Origin: Bacteroidota bacterium
GTDB lineage: Bacteria > Bacteroidota > Bacteroidia > UBA7662 > CANHCV01
DNA: 64,000 bases
Direction: 5' to 3'
Assembly: GCA_947501265.1 (NCBI GenBank)
Contig: CANMVY010000001.1
Coordinates: forward strand, 248,001 to 312,000
The notes under the pieces are model-generated. The model made no database searches. It saw only the letters and a program-made list of their open reading frames with translations, and had not been told where the DNA came from. Below are positions 28,852-38,326 of this stretch, piece by piece; positions within the stretch are counted from its first letter, which is position 1; the number at the start of each line of letters is the position of its first letter. The position numbers were made by a program, and so were the translations under genes.

Positions 28852-30369
28852 ATGCGCAGCTTCGTTCTCGTTCTCGTTTCTATTTTATTTTTTGTTTTGG
28901 GATTCCCTCCCTATTCCGTATTGCCCTTAATGATGTTGGCCTGGGTTCCCCTTCTCTGGCTTTGGAAAGAAAAAAAATCAATTTGGTGGTGCATTGCAGC
29001 ATTTATTGGATGGAACGTTGGATCAATCGGTTGGTTGATGGAGGTTCAAATGAATCAAATCATGGCCTTTGTCCCAGCCTTAGTGGTGAACACGAGTTTG
29101 TTTGCATTGGCTTGGTTTCTAGTCCGAAGAACGTGGATTCGTTTGCCTAAAACTTGGTCGTGGTTGGCTTTGCCCATCGCATGGATTCCAGTAGAATGGA
29201 TTCATTTCTATTGGGATTTGGATTTCCCCTGGCTTACAGTGGGGAATGCCTTGGCCGAATGGCCCATTTTTGCCCAAGGCTACGAAATTGCCGGAACTGC
29301 GTTGGGCAGTTTGTGGATTTTAGGAATCAATGGACTCGTTTTTTCACTTTTGAAGAAGGAAATAAATTGGAATAGAAAAGCAGGAATTGCTGTAGCGATT
29401 TGGACCACGTTTCCGTTGTTTTTTCTTCCTTTAGGTTGGAGAGATCAAGAAGAAAAATCAGCAGTGGTATCGGTGGTTCAACCGAACATTGAAACCTACC
29501 AAGAAAAGTACGATTGGGGAAGATACGCGGATCAATTCCATTCCATGGCCTTGCTTTCTGAAAAAGAGGGAAATGGAGATTGGATCATTTGGCCGGAAAC
29601 GGCTGTTCCTGGAAACTTCCCCATTCGATTTCCGGCCGGATTCGACCGTAAATCGATACAGATTTGGCAATGGGATAGCTTGGAAAACCTTTCGGTTCGA
29701 TTAAAAAATAAAAACCTCTTGGTAGGCGCTTCCTGTTACGGGGTGTTTTCAGATTCTTTGGCGCCCAATGGTCAACGGGTTGAAACCTACAATGCAGCAC
29801 TTTGGTTCCGAAACGGCACTTTGAAAGGCATTTACCAAAAATCGAAAATGGTAGCAGGAGTGGAGAAAATACCGTTCATCAACCTTCTTCCCGGTTTAAA
29901 ATCGCTTTCGCTTGACTTTGGTGGAACCACCGAAAGCCTATCGGGCCAGGATACCTTGTCGATTTTTAGCGATGGAACCTCCTCGGTTTGTCCGCTCATT
30001 TGTTTTGAACAGGACTTTGGTCGACATGCCTCCAAAGGGAATCGAGCAGATTTTTTGGCCATTGGAACCAACGATGGATGGTGGAACAACAGCAATGGCC
30101 ACCTTCAGCATTTTGAAATCGCTCGCCTTCGCGCTATTGAAAACCGCAAATGGGTGGCAAGAGCGGCCAACACGGGCAAATCGGGATTCATCCAACCCAA
30201 TGGAGACGTTGTAGGTTCGCTATTGAACTGGAATGAGAAGGGAGTCATAACCCAGAGAATCTCCCTAGAAAGCAGAACCACTTGGTATGCGCTGTTCGGA
30301 GATTATTTGGTAATGATTCTTTTGTTGGGATTGATCGGAATTCAATTCCGGAAACCCAAAGGAAATTAA
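28852..30369 (+). CDS. lnt: Apolipoprotein N-acyltransferase
   Basis: Multi-TM N-term, WIPVEWIHFYWDLDFPWLTVGNAL, nitrilase-like C-half IIWPETAVPG, KSKMVAGVEKIPF, CPLICFEQDFG. Confidence 0.93.
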   Translation: MRSFVLVLVSILFFVLGFPPYSVLPLMMLAWVPLLWLWKEKKSIWWCIAAFIGWNVGSIGWLMEVQMNQIMAFVPALVVNTSLFALAWFLVRRTWIRLPKTWSWLALPIAWIPVEWIHFYWDLDFPWLTVGNALAEWPIFAQGYEIAGTALGSLWILGINGLVFSLLKKEINWNRKAGIAVAIWTTFPLFFLPLGWRDQEEKSAVVSVVQPNIETYQEKYDWGRYADQFHSMALLSEKEGNGDWIIWPETAVPGNFPIRFPAGFDRKSIQIWQWDSLENLSVRLKNKNLLVGASCYGVFSDSLAPNGQRVETYNAALWFRNGTLKGIYQKSKMVAGVEKIPFINLLPGLKSLSLDFGGTTESLSGQDTLSIFSDGTSSVCPLICFEQDFGRHASKGNRADFLAIGTNDGWWNNSNGHLQHFEIARLRAIENRKWVARAANTGKSGFIQPNGDVVGSLLNWNEKGVITQRISLESRTTWYALFGDYLVMILLLGLIGIQFRKPKGN

Positions 30370-30857
30370 ATGTTGTTGTTTTCTTCTTTGGCCACCAACA
30401 TCCACTTGCCATTGGTACGCTTGAAGTAGTAGTTTTTGTTGCCTTCAATGAAACTCAACACGCTAATCACCATGGAATCTGACTCGTGCGGCTTCATGTC
30501 GAAATTATCATACGTTTCAACGCGATAAGTATTTCCTTGTCCGTCGTGATCGCCAACAATGGCAACGGGATTGAAGTTTTCGGCTTTGGTGTAAATGGTA
30601 TCCCGGGCATTATCATCGGCGTAACCGATATCGATCAATGGGAACTGGGTACGTTCTTTTTGGAACTGAGGATCGTCAAAAAACTGAAGGCGGAACTGTT
30701 CGAAGGATTCACCTACTTGGGTTGAATCGGTGGTAGAAACGGATGCTTTATCAGAAGCTTTATCTCCTGATCCAATGAAATAACCTAGAGCTGCGGCAGC
30801 GATTCCTACTCCGGCCACCCAAATCCAAAGGGTGTTTTGAGATCTATTTTGTTCCAT
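30366..30857 (-). CDS. Hypothetical protein with N-terminal membrane anchor
   Basis: TM segment TLWIWVAGVGIAAAALGYFIG; no recognised family. Confidence 0.7.
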   Translation of the reverse strand: MEQNRSQNTLWIWVAGVGIAAAALGYFIGSGDKASDKASVSTTDSTQVGESFEQFRLQFFDDPQFQKERTQFPLIDIGYADDNARDTIYTKAENFNPVAIVGDHDGQGNTYRVETYDNFDMKPHESDSMVISVLSFIEGNKNYYFKRTNGKWMLVAKEENNNI

Positions 30858-30861
30858 ACAT

Positions 30862-30869
30862 CAAAGATA
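30862..30869 (-). promoter_or_regulatory. -7 box TATCTTTG, 4 nt upstream of ATG (putative leaderless)
   Basis: caaagata on plus strand just upstream of minus-strand ATG 30857. Confidence 0.55.
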
Positions 30870-30894
30870 AGGTAAATGCCGTACAAAAACCCAA

Positions 30895-30902
30895 TATCTT
30901 TG
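30895..30902 (+). promoter_or_regulatory. -7 box TATCTTTG of 30920 gene
   Basis: TAnnTTTG 17 nt upstream of ATG. Confidence 0.55.
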
Positions 30903-30919
30903 CAGGAAGCATTGGCATT

Positions 30920-31270
30920 ATGAAAATTAAAACTGCAAAATTTGGCTATTTGGCGTCGTACGCCTTTTTGTTCGCCTACCATTTGGTTTGGTTGTATTTG
31001 AACATCACTGTTGGGGGCAAAAAGGAGTTTTTGAACATTCTAACGATTCCCATTTTGCCCATTGGTTACTACTCGTTGATCTTTATTTTCTTTGAGATCA
31101 TTGCCTTGCTTTATTTAGCTTGGTACATTGTTCGGGTGGAATACCGGGATTACGACTTTCATTTTTCGGACGTTGTTTTTTACCTGAGTATCATTTTTTA
31201 CGCCGCTTCGGTTGGCTTCCAAGTCATTTATGCCGCAGCTCAGGGAGCGAATACCTACATCAATGGGTAG
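30920..31270 (+). CDS. Small hypothetical multi-TM membrane protein
   Basis: Three to four hydrophobic segments; overlaps start of downstream SDR gene. Confidence 0.72.
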   Translation: MKIKTAKFGYLASYAFLFAYHLVWLYLNITVGGKKEFLNILTIPILPIGYYSLIFIFFEIIALLYLAWYIVRVEYRDYDFHFSDVVFYLSIIFYAASVGFQVIYAAAQGANTYING

Positions 31271-32060
31271 TGTTGATCAATCGGTCGTTTGGATCACCGG
31301 TGCCTCATCGGGCATCGGTACAGAATTGGCTTTGGCATTTGCTCGCCGGAAATGCAAATTGGTGCTTTCTGGGAGAAAAGTAGATGCGCTCCAAACGGTG
31401 GCCGATCAAGCTCAACTCTTGGGAGCGCCCCACGTTTGGGTCAAACCCTTTGATGGTACCGATTTTTCGGTTATTCCATCTTTAGGGGCTCAAATTTGGG
31501 AAGAAACGGGAGGAGTGGATATCCTCATCAACAATGCTGGAATTTCGCAACGAAGTTTAACGGCAGAAACCGATTTATCGGTGGATCAATCCATCATGAA
31601 CATCAATTATTTTGCTGCCGTAGCCCTCACAAAATCCATTCTCCATCAGATGATCGAAAAAGGAAACGGACACGTTGTTATGATGAGTTCGGTGGTTGGT
31701 TATTTCGGATATTACCAGCGTTCCGCTTACGCCGCATCAAAACATGCCTTGCATGGATTTACCGATTCACTCTGGGCAGAGTGTTCCAATCAGGGCATCA
31801 AAACCCTTTTGGTAACTCCTGGGGGCGTTCGAACCAATATTTCATTGAATGCCTTGAACGGCAAGGGGGAGCAATTTGGAAAATTGGATAACTTACAAGC
31901 CAAAGGTATGGAGCCCGATTGGGTGGCCAATAAAGTTATTCAAGCCATTGAATCCAATAAAAGAGAATTGCTTCTCGCCCAAAAAGAAAGGATACTGGTT
32001 GTATTACGTCGTTTTTTTCCAACAATCTATTTTTGGATCATCCCAAAGGTTCGTCGGTAA
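31263..32060 (+). CDS. Short-chain dehydrogenase/reductase
   Basis: VVWITGASSGIGTELALAFARR, NNAGISQRS, YQRSAYAASKHALHGF (YxxxK). Confidence 0.92.
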   Translation: MGSVDQSVVWITGASSGIGTELALAFARRKCKLVLSGRKVDALQTVADQAQLLGAPHVWVKPFDGTDFSVIPSLGAQIWEETGGVDILINNAGISQRSLTAETDLSVDQSIMNINYFAAVALTKSILHQMIEKGNGHVVMMSSVVGYFGYYQRSAYAASKHALHGFTDSLWAECSNQGIKTLLVTPGGVRTNISLNALNGKGEQFGKLDNLQAKGMEPDWVANKVIQAIESNKRELLLAQKERILVVLRRFFPTIYFWIIPKVRR

Positions 32061-32096
32061 TAATAATTCCTTATTTTTGATAAATTTGAAAACAGT

Positions 32097-33152
32097 ATGG
32101 CCGATTTAATCAGTGGAATTCAACAAGTTGGCATAGGAGTAACGAATGCTGACGAAGCCTGGAAATGGTACATTCGCCACTTTGGAATGGATATCAAAGT
32201 ATTTGCCGATGAGGCTCGAGCCGAGTTGATGAAGCCGTACACGGGTGGAGAGGGCCACGATCGCTATGCGATATTGGCATTGAACATGCGTGGAGGTGGC
32301 GGATTCGAAGTTTGGGAATACAAAAGTCGGAAATCGGCACCGCCCATTCGCCCATTCCTCTTGGGAGATTTGGGATTCAACATTTGTAAAATAAACTCAG
32401 TTTCCGTAAAAGATGTTTGCGAGTTTTTGCAACCCTTAAATCCACCATCTTTTACCGGTTTAATGAACAATTCCCTCGGTAAAACCAATGCTTTTTTGCA
32501 GGATCCCTACGGGAATTGGTTTGAGATCATTACCGCCAGAAGCAAATTTATGGAAACCAACCATCCCTGCGGTGGAGTTGGAGGAGTTACCATTGGTGTT
32601 TCAAACATGGATAAATCCATTGTATTTTATGCGGGTGTTCTGGGGTACGATATCATCAAGCACGACGAAACGGGTGTCTTTGAAGATTTTAAATCGTTAC
32701 CCGGTGGAAATCAAACGTTTCGAAGGGTAGTTATGATTGCAGGAAAAACCCGAAAGGGGCCTTTTTCCGATCTTTTAGGCAGAACAGAAATAGAATTGAT
32801 TCAAGTTTTAGATCGAAAACCTGAAAAAATTTACGAAGGACGATATTGGGGAGACCAAGGTTTCATCCATTTGTGTTACGACGTGAATGACATGAAGGGA
32901 TTGAAGAAACATTGCTCTAACCTTGGGTCTGAATTTACGGCAGATAGTTCCAACAGTTTCGACATGGGTCAGGCTGCTGGACATTTTGCCTACATTGAAG
33001 ACCCCGACGGGGCACTCATTGAATTCGTGGAAACCCATCGTGTTCCTGTTATCAAAAAAATCGGCTGGTATTTCCGTTTAAAAGGTAGAAATCCCAAACC
33101 ACTTCCAAAATGGATGGTGTGGGCGCTCAGCTTCAATCGTGTAAAAGCATAA
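32097..33152 (+). CDS. VOC family protein with two glyoxalase-like halves
   Basis: Repeated VOC-type segments IQQVGIGVTNADEAWKWYIRHFGM and VGGVTIGVSNMDKSIVFYAGVLGY; AAGHFAYIEDPDGALIEFVETH. Confidence 0.82.
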   Translation: MADLISGIQQVGIGVTNADEAWKWYIRHFGMDIKVFADEARAELMKPYTGGEGHDRYAILALNMRGGGGFEVWEYKSRKSAPPIRPFLLGDLGFNICKINSVSVKDVCEFLQPLNPPSFTGLMNNSLGKTNAFLQDPYGNWFEIITARSKFMETNHPCGGVGGVTIGVSNMDKSIVFYAGVLGYDIIKHDETGVFEDFKSLPGGNQTFRRVVMIAGKTRKGPFSDLLGRTEIELIQVLDRKPEKIYEGRYWGDQGFIHLCYDVNDMKGLKKHCSNLGSEFTADSSNSFDMGQAAGHFAYIEDPDGALIEFVETHRVPVIKKIGWYFRLKGRNPKPLPKWMVWALSFNRVKA

Positions 33153-34504
33153 TGGCAAAAGCAAAAACAGCTTGGTTTTGCTCGAGTTGCGGACAACAAT
33201 CTTCGGCTTGGGTGGGAAAATGCCATTCTTGTGGCTCATGGAATTCCTTTGTGGAAGAACTCGTTGAACCGGCATCAACCTCGAAAACAGGACCTCGAAA
33301 GAAAATCAACGTACTTCCACAGACCATTCAATCGGTCGAGCGCAAAGAGGAAGCCAGAATGGTTACTCCCGACTCGGAATTGAATCGGGTTTTAGGGGGT
33401 GGAATTGTTCCCGGAGCATTGATGCTCTTGGGAGGAGAACCCGGCATTGGAAAAAGTACGCTGCTTCTTCAATTGGCCATGCAAATGCCGGGAGTAAAAG
33501 TTTTGTACGTTTCCGGAGAAGAAAGTCCAACCCAAATCAAACTCAGGGCAGAACGCATTGAAGGTGGGAACGAAGAAGTGTATTTGTTTCCAGAAACCGA
33601 TACCCACCTGATTGCCGAGCAAATGGATGAATTGGAACCCGATTGGGTAGTCATCGATTCCATCCAAACCATTCACTCTCCTACCCTTGATTCAGGGCCC
33701 GGTTCGGTGGGGCAAATCCGCCAAACTGCAACCGAATTGATGAAGTTAGCCAAAGAAAGAAACATCCCCATTTTCCTCATTGGTCACATCACGAAAGATG
33801 GAAGCATTGCAGGACCAAAAGTGTTGGAACATTTGGTAGACACCGTCCTTCAATTTGAAGGTGATCGACACTATTCGTACCGCTTGTTGCGAACCATGAA
33901 AAACCGATTTGGCTCAACTTCCGAACTCGGTTTGTATGAAATGCAAGGCAGCGGACTTCGTTCCGTGGAGAATCCTTCGGAATTATTGCTTTCTACCCGT
34001 GACGAACCCACTGCAGGCATCGCCATTGGTGTTCTTTTGGAGGGAAGTCGACCCCTGCTGATCGAAGTTCAAGCCTTGGTTACTCCCACGGCCTACGGCA
34101 TGCCCCAAAGAAGTTGTACCGGATTCGATCCGAGAAGATTGAACATGCTGCTCGCCGTTTTGGAAAAACGAATGGGTTTCCGATTGGGCCAAATGGATGT
34201 ATTTCTGAACATGGCAGGAGGGATTAAAGTTGAAGATCCGGCCTTGGATTTAGCAGTTTGTGCGGCCATTGCCAGCAGTGTTAGAGATACACCGCTACCC
34301 GAATTAACCGTATTTTGTGGAGAGGTGGGATTGAGCGGAGAAATTCGCCCGGTTCACCGTTTGGAACAACGAACCAATGAAGCTTCTCGTTTGGGATTCA
34401 CTCAGGTTTTCTGCGGCCCAGGAAACACCGAAGACAAGGGAAAAGGAACTTTAAAAGTGGTGCAGAAAAATCGACTTTTCGAAGTGCTACAATCCATTCT
34501 ATGA
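33152..34504 (+). CDS. radA: DNA repair protein RadA
   Basis: CSSCGQQSSAWVGKCHSCGSWNSF zinc finger, GGEPGIGKSTLLLQ Walker A, KNRFGSTSELGLYEM, Lon-like C-term. Confidence 0.96.
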   Translation: MAKAKTAWFCSSCGQQSSAWVGKCHSCGSWNSFVEELVEPASTSKTGPRKKINVLPQTIQSVERKEEARMVTPDSELNRVLGGGIVPGALMLLGGEPGIGKSTLLLQLAMQMPGVKVLYVSGEESPTQIKLRAERIEGGNEEVYLFPETDTHLIAEQMDELEPDWVVIDSIQTIHSPTLDSGPGSVGQIRQTATELMKLAKERNIPIFLIGHITKDGSIAGPKVLEHLVDTVLQFEGDRHYSYRLLRTMKNRFGSTSELGLYEMQGSGLRSVENPSELLLSTRDEPTAGIAIGVLLEGSRPLLIEVQALVTPTAYGMPQRSCTGFDPRRLNMLLAVLEKRMGFRLGQMDVFLNMAGGIKVEDPALDLAVCAAIASSVRDTPLPELTVFCGEVGLSGEIRPVHRLEQRTNEASRLGFTQVFCGPGNTEDKGKGTLKVVQKNRLFEVLQSIL

Positions 34505-34563
34505 CTTATTTTTGAAGTTGTGGGTTACCTTTTTAAGAAGAATAGAATTAAGTACGAACCGAT

Positions 34564-35124
34564 ATGTCGCTGAACGACTTAGATGGTTTGAGATCGGGTG
34601 ACCGATTTATTACCGGAAAAATTTACGCCGAGCATTATTCTCTCATCGAGCGGATGATTGTTGCCCAAAAGGGCGACTCCGACGATGCGAAGGATATTTA
34701 TCAAGAAGCGTTTATCATCTTTCTGGATAATATTCAAAATCCGAGTTTTGAACTTACTGTCAAAATCAGCACTTATCTGTATGCGATTGCCAAAAACTTA
34801 TGGTATAAACGTTTGAAAGTAATTGGGCAACAGGGCTTTGTGATTGACGATCGCTTCGCCGATGAATTGCCCGACGTAACGGAAAACGTGGATCGATTTT
34901 TGGAAGAAGAGCAGAAGTACGACGATTTGTATTCGGGTTTGGACCAATTGGGAGAGCCTTGCAAATCGGTTCTTACCGACTTCTTCTTTCAAAAACTAAG
35001 CATGGAGGCGATTGCAAATAAGCACGGTTATACCAATGCCGATAATGCCAAAACACAGAAATATAAGTGTTTGATGCGGTTAAAAAAATTGGTAGCGGTT
35101 GGACAAAAAAGAAGAAACGGATGA
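34564..35124 (+). CDS. ECF-type RNA polymerase sigma-70 factor
   Basis: Region 2-like DAKDIYQEAFIIFLDNIQN and region 4-like LSMEAIANKHGYTNADNAKTQKYKCLMRLKKLV. Confidence 0.88.
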   Translation: MSLNDLDGLRSGDRFITGKIYAEHYSLIERMIVAQKGDSDDAKDIYQEAFIIFLDNIQNPSFELTVKISTYLYAIAKNLWYKRLKVIGQQGFVIDDRFADELPDVTENVDRFLEEEQKYDDLYSGLDQLGEPCKSVLTDFFFQKLSMEAIANKHGYTNADNAKTQKYKCLMRLKKLVAVGQKRRNG

Positions 35125-36146
35125 ACCCATTCAGCGAAGAAATGAACGAGCTATTTGAAAAAATGGCGTCTGGAGAAGGAAGTAGAGCGGAGCGAACCCT
35201 CTTTTTTCAAGAATTAGAGTCCAACCCCACCCTAAAGAATTTGTACGAATCTCATTTGAGTTTTCGGAAGGGCATTGAAGTAGTTACAAGAAGAACAGCA
35301 CTTCGAAGTGAAATTTCAGGTTACCACCAACAGGTCAAAACAACTAAAAGAAAATCTTCCAATCCCATTTCCATTTCTCGTTGGGCTATTGCGGCTTCCG
35401 TTTCTGCCTTAATTGCCGTTGGAGCTTGGTTTGGATACGATTGGGAGCAACGGCAAAAAGCAAATGGCGAGCAATTATTGGCTCGCTCAACCCCTAAATC
35501 TCGGCATTCTAATCATCCCATAAGAACCATCGAGTCGGGAGAAGAAGTGGTTTCAGGAACCGCTTTCGCGGTAAATGCAGAGGGTTATTTCCTTACTTCT
35601 TCCCACGTGATTGGAAATAAATCCGAAGTTGAATTGGAAAATCCGGAAGACGGTAGTATTTATGCCGCTCGAGTTGTTGCGAGAGATACCAAGTACGATT
35701 TGGTTTTGGTGAAAATCGACGACGAGAGTTTCATAGGATTATCGAGAATTCCTTACCCCATCAAATCATCCAAAGTTAATCTAGCTCAAGATGTTTTTAC
35801 ATTGGGGTTCCCCAAAGAGGACATCGTTTTTGGGGAAGGAAGCGTGAGTTCCTTGAACGGTTATAACGGTGATACCTTAAAATATCAAGTTTCGGTACCG
35901 GTAAATCCTGGACAATCTGGATCTCCCTTGTTCGACGAACAAGGAAATGTCATTGGAGTTATTTCAGCAAAAAATGGAAGTGCAGATGGGGTTTCCTATG
36001 CCGTTAAATCTTCCCACATGATTCACTTTTTTGAAAATGCCTTGGAAGATCCCATCCAACTACCGAAATCCAACAGTGTTTCTGGGCTATCAAAAACAAA
36101 GAAGATTCAGAAGATTAAGTCTTTTATTTTTATTGTTCGCGCTTAA
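35121..36146 (+). CDS. Membrane-anchored trypsin-like serine protease with anti-sigma-like cytoplasmic N-terminus
   Basis: ATGA overlap with sigma gene; TM ISRWAIAASVSALIAVGAWFGY; triad candidates SSHVIG, YDLVLVKID, NPGQSGSPL. Confidence 0.82.
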   Translation: MNPFSEEMNELFEKMASGEGSRAERTLFFQELESNPTLKNLYESHLSFRKGIEVVTRRTALRSEISGYHQQVKTTKRKSSNPISISRWAIAASVSALIAVGAWFGYDWEQRQKANGEQLLARSTPKSRHSNHPIRTIESGEEVVSGTAFAVNAEGYFLTSSHVIGNKSEVELENPEDGSIYAARVVARDTKYDLVLVKIDDESFIGLSRIPYPIKSSKVNLAQDVFTLGFPKEDIVFGEGSVSSLNGYNGDTLKYQVSVPVNPGQSGSPLFDEQGNVIGVISAKNGSADGVSYAVKSSHMIHFFENALEDPIQLPKSNSVSGLSKTKKIQKIKSFIFIVRA

Positions 36147-37252
36147 CTGATTGAAAGTAGCTTTTTATACATGATTTCATGCTTTTCTACCTCAATTGCT
36201 AAGGAAAATTGTTCGCGAATGATTTTCAACTGTTGATCGATTACCTGTTTCATTTCATCCTGCGTTAGTTGAATCGCCAATTCCAATTTGTGTTTTAATT
36301 CTTCATGATCTCCAACCTGAAATAACTGCTGAGGGAGTTCCTTCAATTGATCCTTCAATCCTGGAATGTTACTTCCTAAAGAATAAGTCCCAGAGGCCAT
36401 CGCTTCCAAGAAACTTACCGGAGAGGCTTCCTTAAAAGAAGGAAAAACAAAAAAATCAGCAAGGGATAAAAAAGCGGCAACGTCCATTCGCTTGCCTGTA
36501 AAAACCACAGGAATGGGCAACCTCTTTGCATGACTTTTCAATTCATGACCGTATTCAGTGGTATCATCTCCAACAATAAATATCCTAAAATCGCTACCTG
36601 AGGGAAAAGTCATGGTTTCAACAGCTTTAAACAGCACTTCAATCCCCTTCAATGGAACCAAATTAGCAACATTCACGATCACTTTGGTTTCAGGAGTCAA
36701 GTTGAACTCTTTCATTAAATCCTCGCTTGGTGGCTTGGGATAAAATTCATTCAAATCTACACCACTGCTGCAATACATCACCTTGGAGGCTTTATTAAAA
36801 AAGTCTTCGTAAATATTTAAGTTTTGAGCAAAGATTCCGTTCGCAAGTAAAGATCGAAGCTTCCAACCATTTCCACCCCAGTTCATGTTTTTCTTGTGAT
36901 AAACCCATTTTACTCCGGCCATTCTAACGCTCAAAGCCTCGGAATAATCGTCGGAATAATGATACGAGTGAACCAAGTCGAAATGATGTTCTCGGTAAAA
37001 TTTCCTCATTTTCCAACACGTCTTCACCCCATTCAACTTGTTTTTCATGGACGTTGTTGTTGGCATGATGTGCACTGGAATACCCGAATCCTTCACAACC
37101 TTAAAAAATGCACCGCGATCATGATTGCAAGCAATATGAGGTTCGAACAAATTTTTATCCAGTCGTTGAATAATTTTTAACATGGCCTTACCCGAACCAG
37201 CGGTATCGAAATTGGGAATGGTGAACAGAATTTTCTTTCTCTTGTTAGGCAT
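36143..37252 (-). CDS. GT4-like glycosyltransferase
   Basis: NVANLVPLKGIEVLFKAVE, FPSFKEASPVSFLEAMASGTYSLGSNIPG. Confidence 0.88.
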   Translation of the reverse strand: MPNKRKKILFTIPNFDTAGSGKAMLKIIQRLDKNLFEPHIACNHDRGAFFKVVKDSGIPVHIMPTTTSMKNKLNGVKTCWKMRKFYREHHFDLVHSYHYSDDYSEALSVRMAGVKWVYHKKNMNWGGNGWKLRSLLANGIFAQNLNIYEDFFNKASKVMYCSSGVDLNEFYPKPPSEDLMKEFNLTPETKVIVNVANLVPLKGIEVLFKAVETMTFPSGSDFRIFIVGDDTTEYGHELKSHAKRLPIPVVFTGKRMDVAAFLSLADFFVFPSFKEASPVSFLEAMASGTYSLGSNIPGLKDQLKELPQQLFQVGDHEELKHKLELAIQLTQDEMKQVIDQQLKIIREQFSLAIEVEKHEIMYKKLLSIS

Positions 37253-37263
37253 ACCTCAAAAAT

Positions 37264-37294
37264 AAAAAGGGGGACTCAATGAGTCCCCCTTTTT
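37264..37294. terminator. Intrinsic terminator
   Basis: aaaaagggggactc-aat-gagtcccccttttt, 14-bp perfect stem. Confidence 0.9.
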
Positions 37295-37310
37295 AATAAA
37301 AATGTTTGAA

Positions 37311-37793
37311 TTATTTTTTGTTCATTTTGATGTTGTAGTTCACGTTAGTGGTTTCTGTTCCATCAACATTAATTTGATTGAATTTCCACTCTTGTGCAGA
37401 CTTCTCACTTGAAACAATGGTAAAAGCAGTGTTTTGTGTTGTACCTGTTTTATCCTTGATGGTCATGGATACATCTTTATCGGAATTGTTCCACAAAGTA
37501 ATGTCTCCAGCAAGGGTATCTTTGAAAGTGAAGGTGGTACCGCCGAAAGGAACATCAATATCATAGATTACATTGATTTTACCGGTTGCTGTTTCGCGAT
37601 CCAAAGACATGTCTCCAGTACCGTTTTTAAGCGTTAATGTTTCGGTTTGGCCTTGATCTGTAATAGCAACAGTACCGTTCAAAGAAGCAACTGTCCAATC
37701 ACCGTTCAAAATCTTTTCGGTCTTTTCTTCTTTGTTGCAAGAAGCCAAGCTTACTGATAGTGCAACAGCACCAAATAAAAATACTTTTTTCAT
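37311..37793 (-). CDS. Lipocalin-like hypothetical lipoprotein
   Basis: Lipobox VSLASCNKE; LNGDWTVASLNGTVAITDQGQTETL. Confidence 0.7.
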   Translation of the reverse strand: MKKVFLFGAVALSVSLASCNKEEKTEKILNGDWTVASLNGTVAITDQGQTETLTLKNGTGDMSLDRETATGKINVIYDIDVPFGGTTFTFKDTLAGDITLWNNSDKDVSMTIKDKTGTTQNTAFTIVSSEKSAQEWKFNQINVDGTETTNVNYNIKMNKK

Positions 37794-37795
37794 AA

Positions 37796-38287
37796 TTATG
37801 GTTTTTTAGTTAGTTCAAATTTTGTAACACGCCAAGAGGCAGATTCCCCTAAAACAGACGCAGACACGTTGCTGGAGGTTGCCCAACTTTGAAATTCTTT
37901 TTGATTAACATTCACGTCCCAATTCCAAGTTATTTGTGCAGCACCCGCAGCCGATGTTTTCATGGTTACTTTAACACCTTCAGCATTGGACCAAGAAGTG
38001 ATGGTTGCATCCATGGTATCGCGAACTGGAATTCCAGCGTAACGGAAGATGGTGTACAATTTAAAAGATCCTTTTCCGGTTGTTGCATCGAATTTTACTT
38101 CGCCTCCATCCGAACCTAAATCTACCGAATCGGTACCAAATTGATTGGTAATGATGGCTTTCCCTTCGAATTTGTCGATATTCCAGTTACCATCTAATCG
38201 TTTGTTCAAAGAATTTTCTTTGGAACAACCAACGAAAGCCAAACCCATCGTAAGTGCTAAACCCGTTGTAAATAATAATTTTGTCAT
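37796..38287 (-). CDS. Lipocalin-like hypothetical lipoprotein (apparent paralog of neighbour)
   Basis: Lipobox AFVGCSKE; LDGNWNIDKFEGKAIITNQFGTDSV similar to adjacent gene product. Confidence 0.7.
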   Translation of the reverse strand: MTKLLFTTGLALTMGLAFVGCSKENSLNKRLDGNWNIDKFEGKAIITNQFGTDSVDLGSDGGEVKFDATTGKGSFKLYTIFRYAGIPVRDTMDATITSWSNAEGVKVTMKTSAAGAAQITWNWDVNVNQKEFQSWATSSNVSASVLGESASWRVTKFELTKKP

Positions 38288-38326
38288 TGATAAAATTTTT
38301 GCGAACTCAATTTAGGAAAAAAAACC

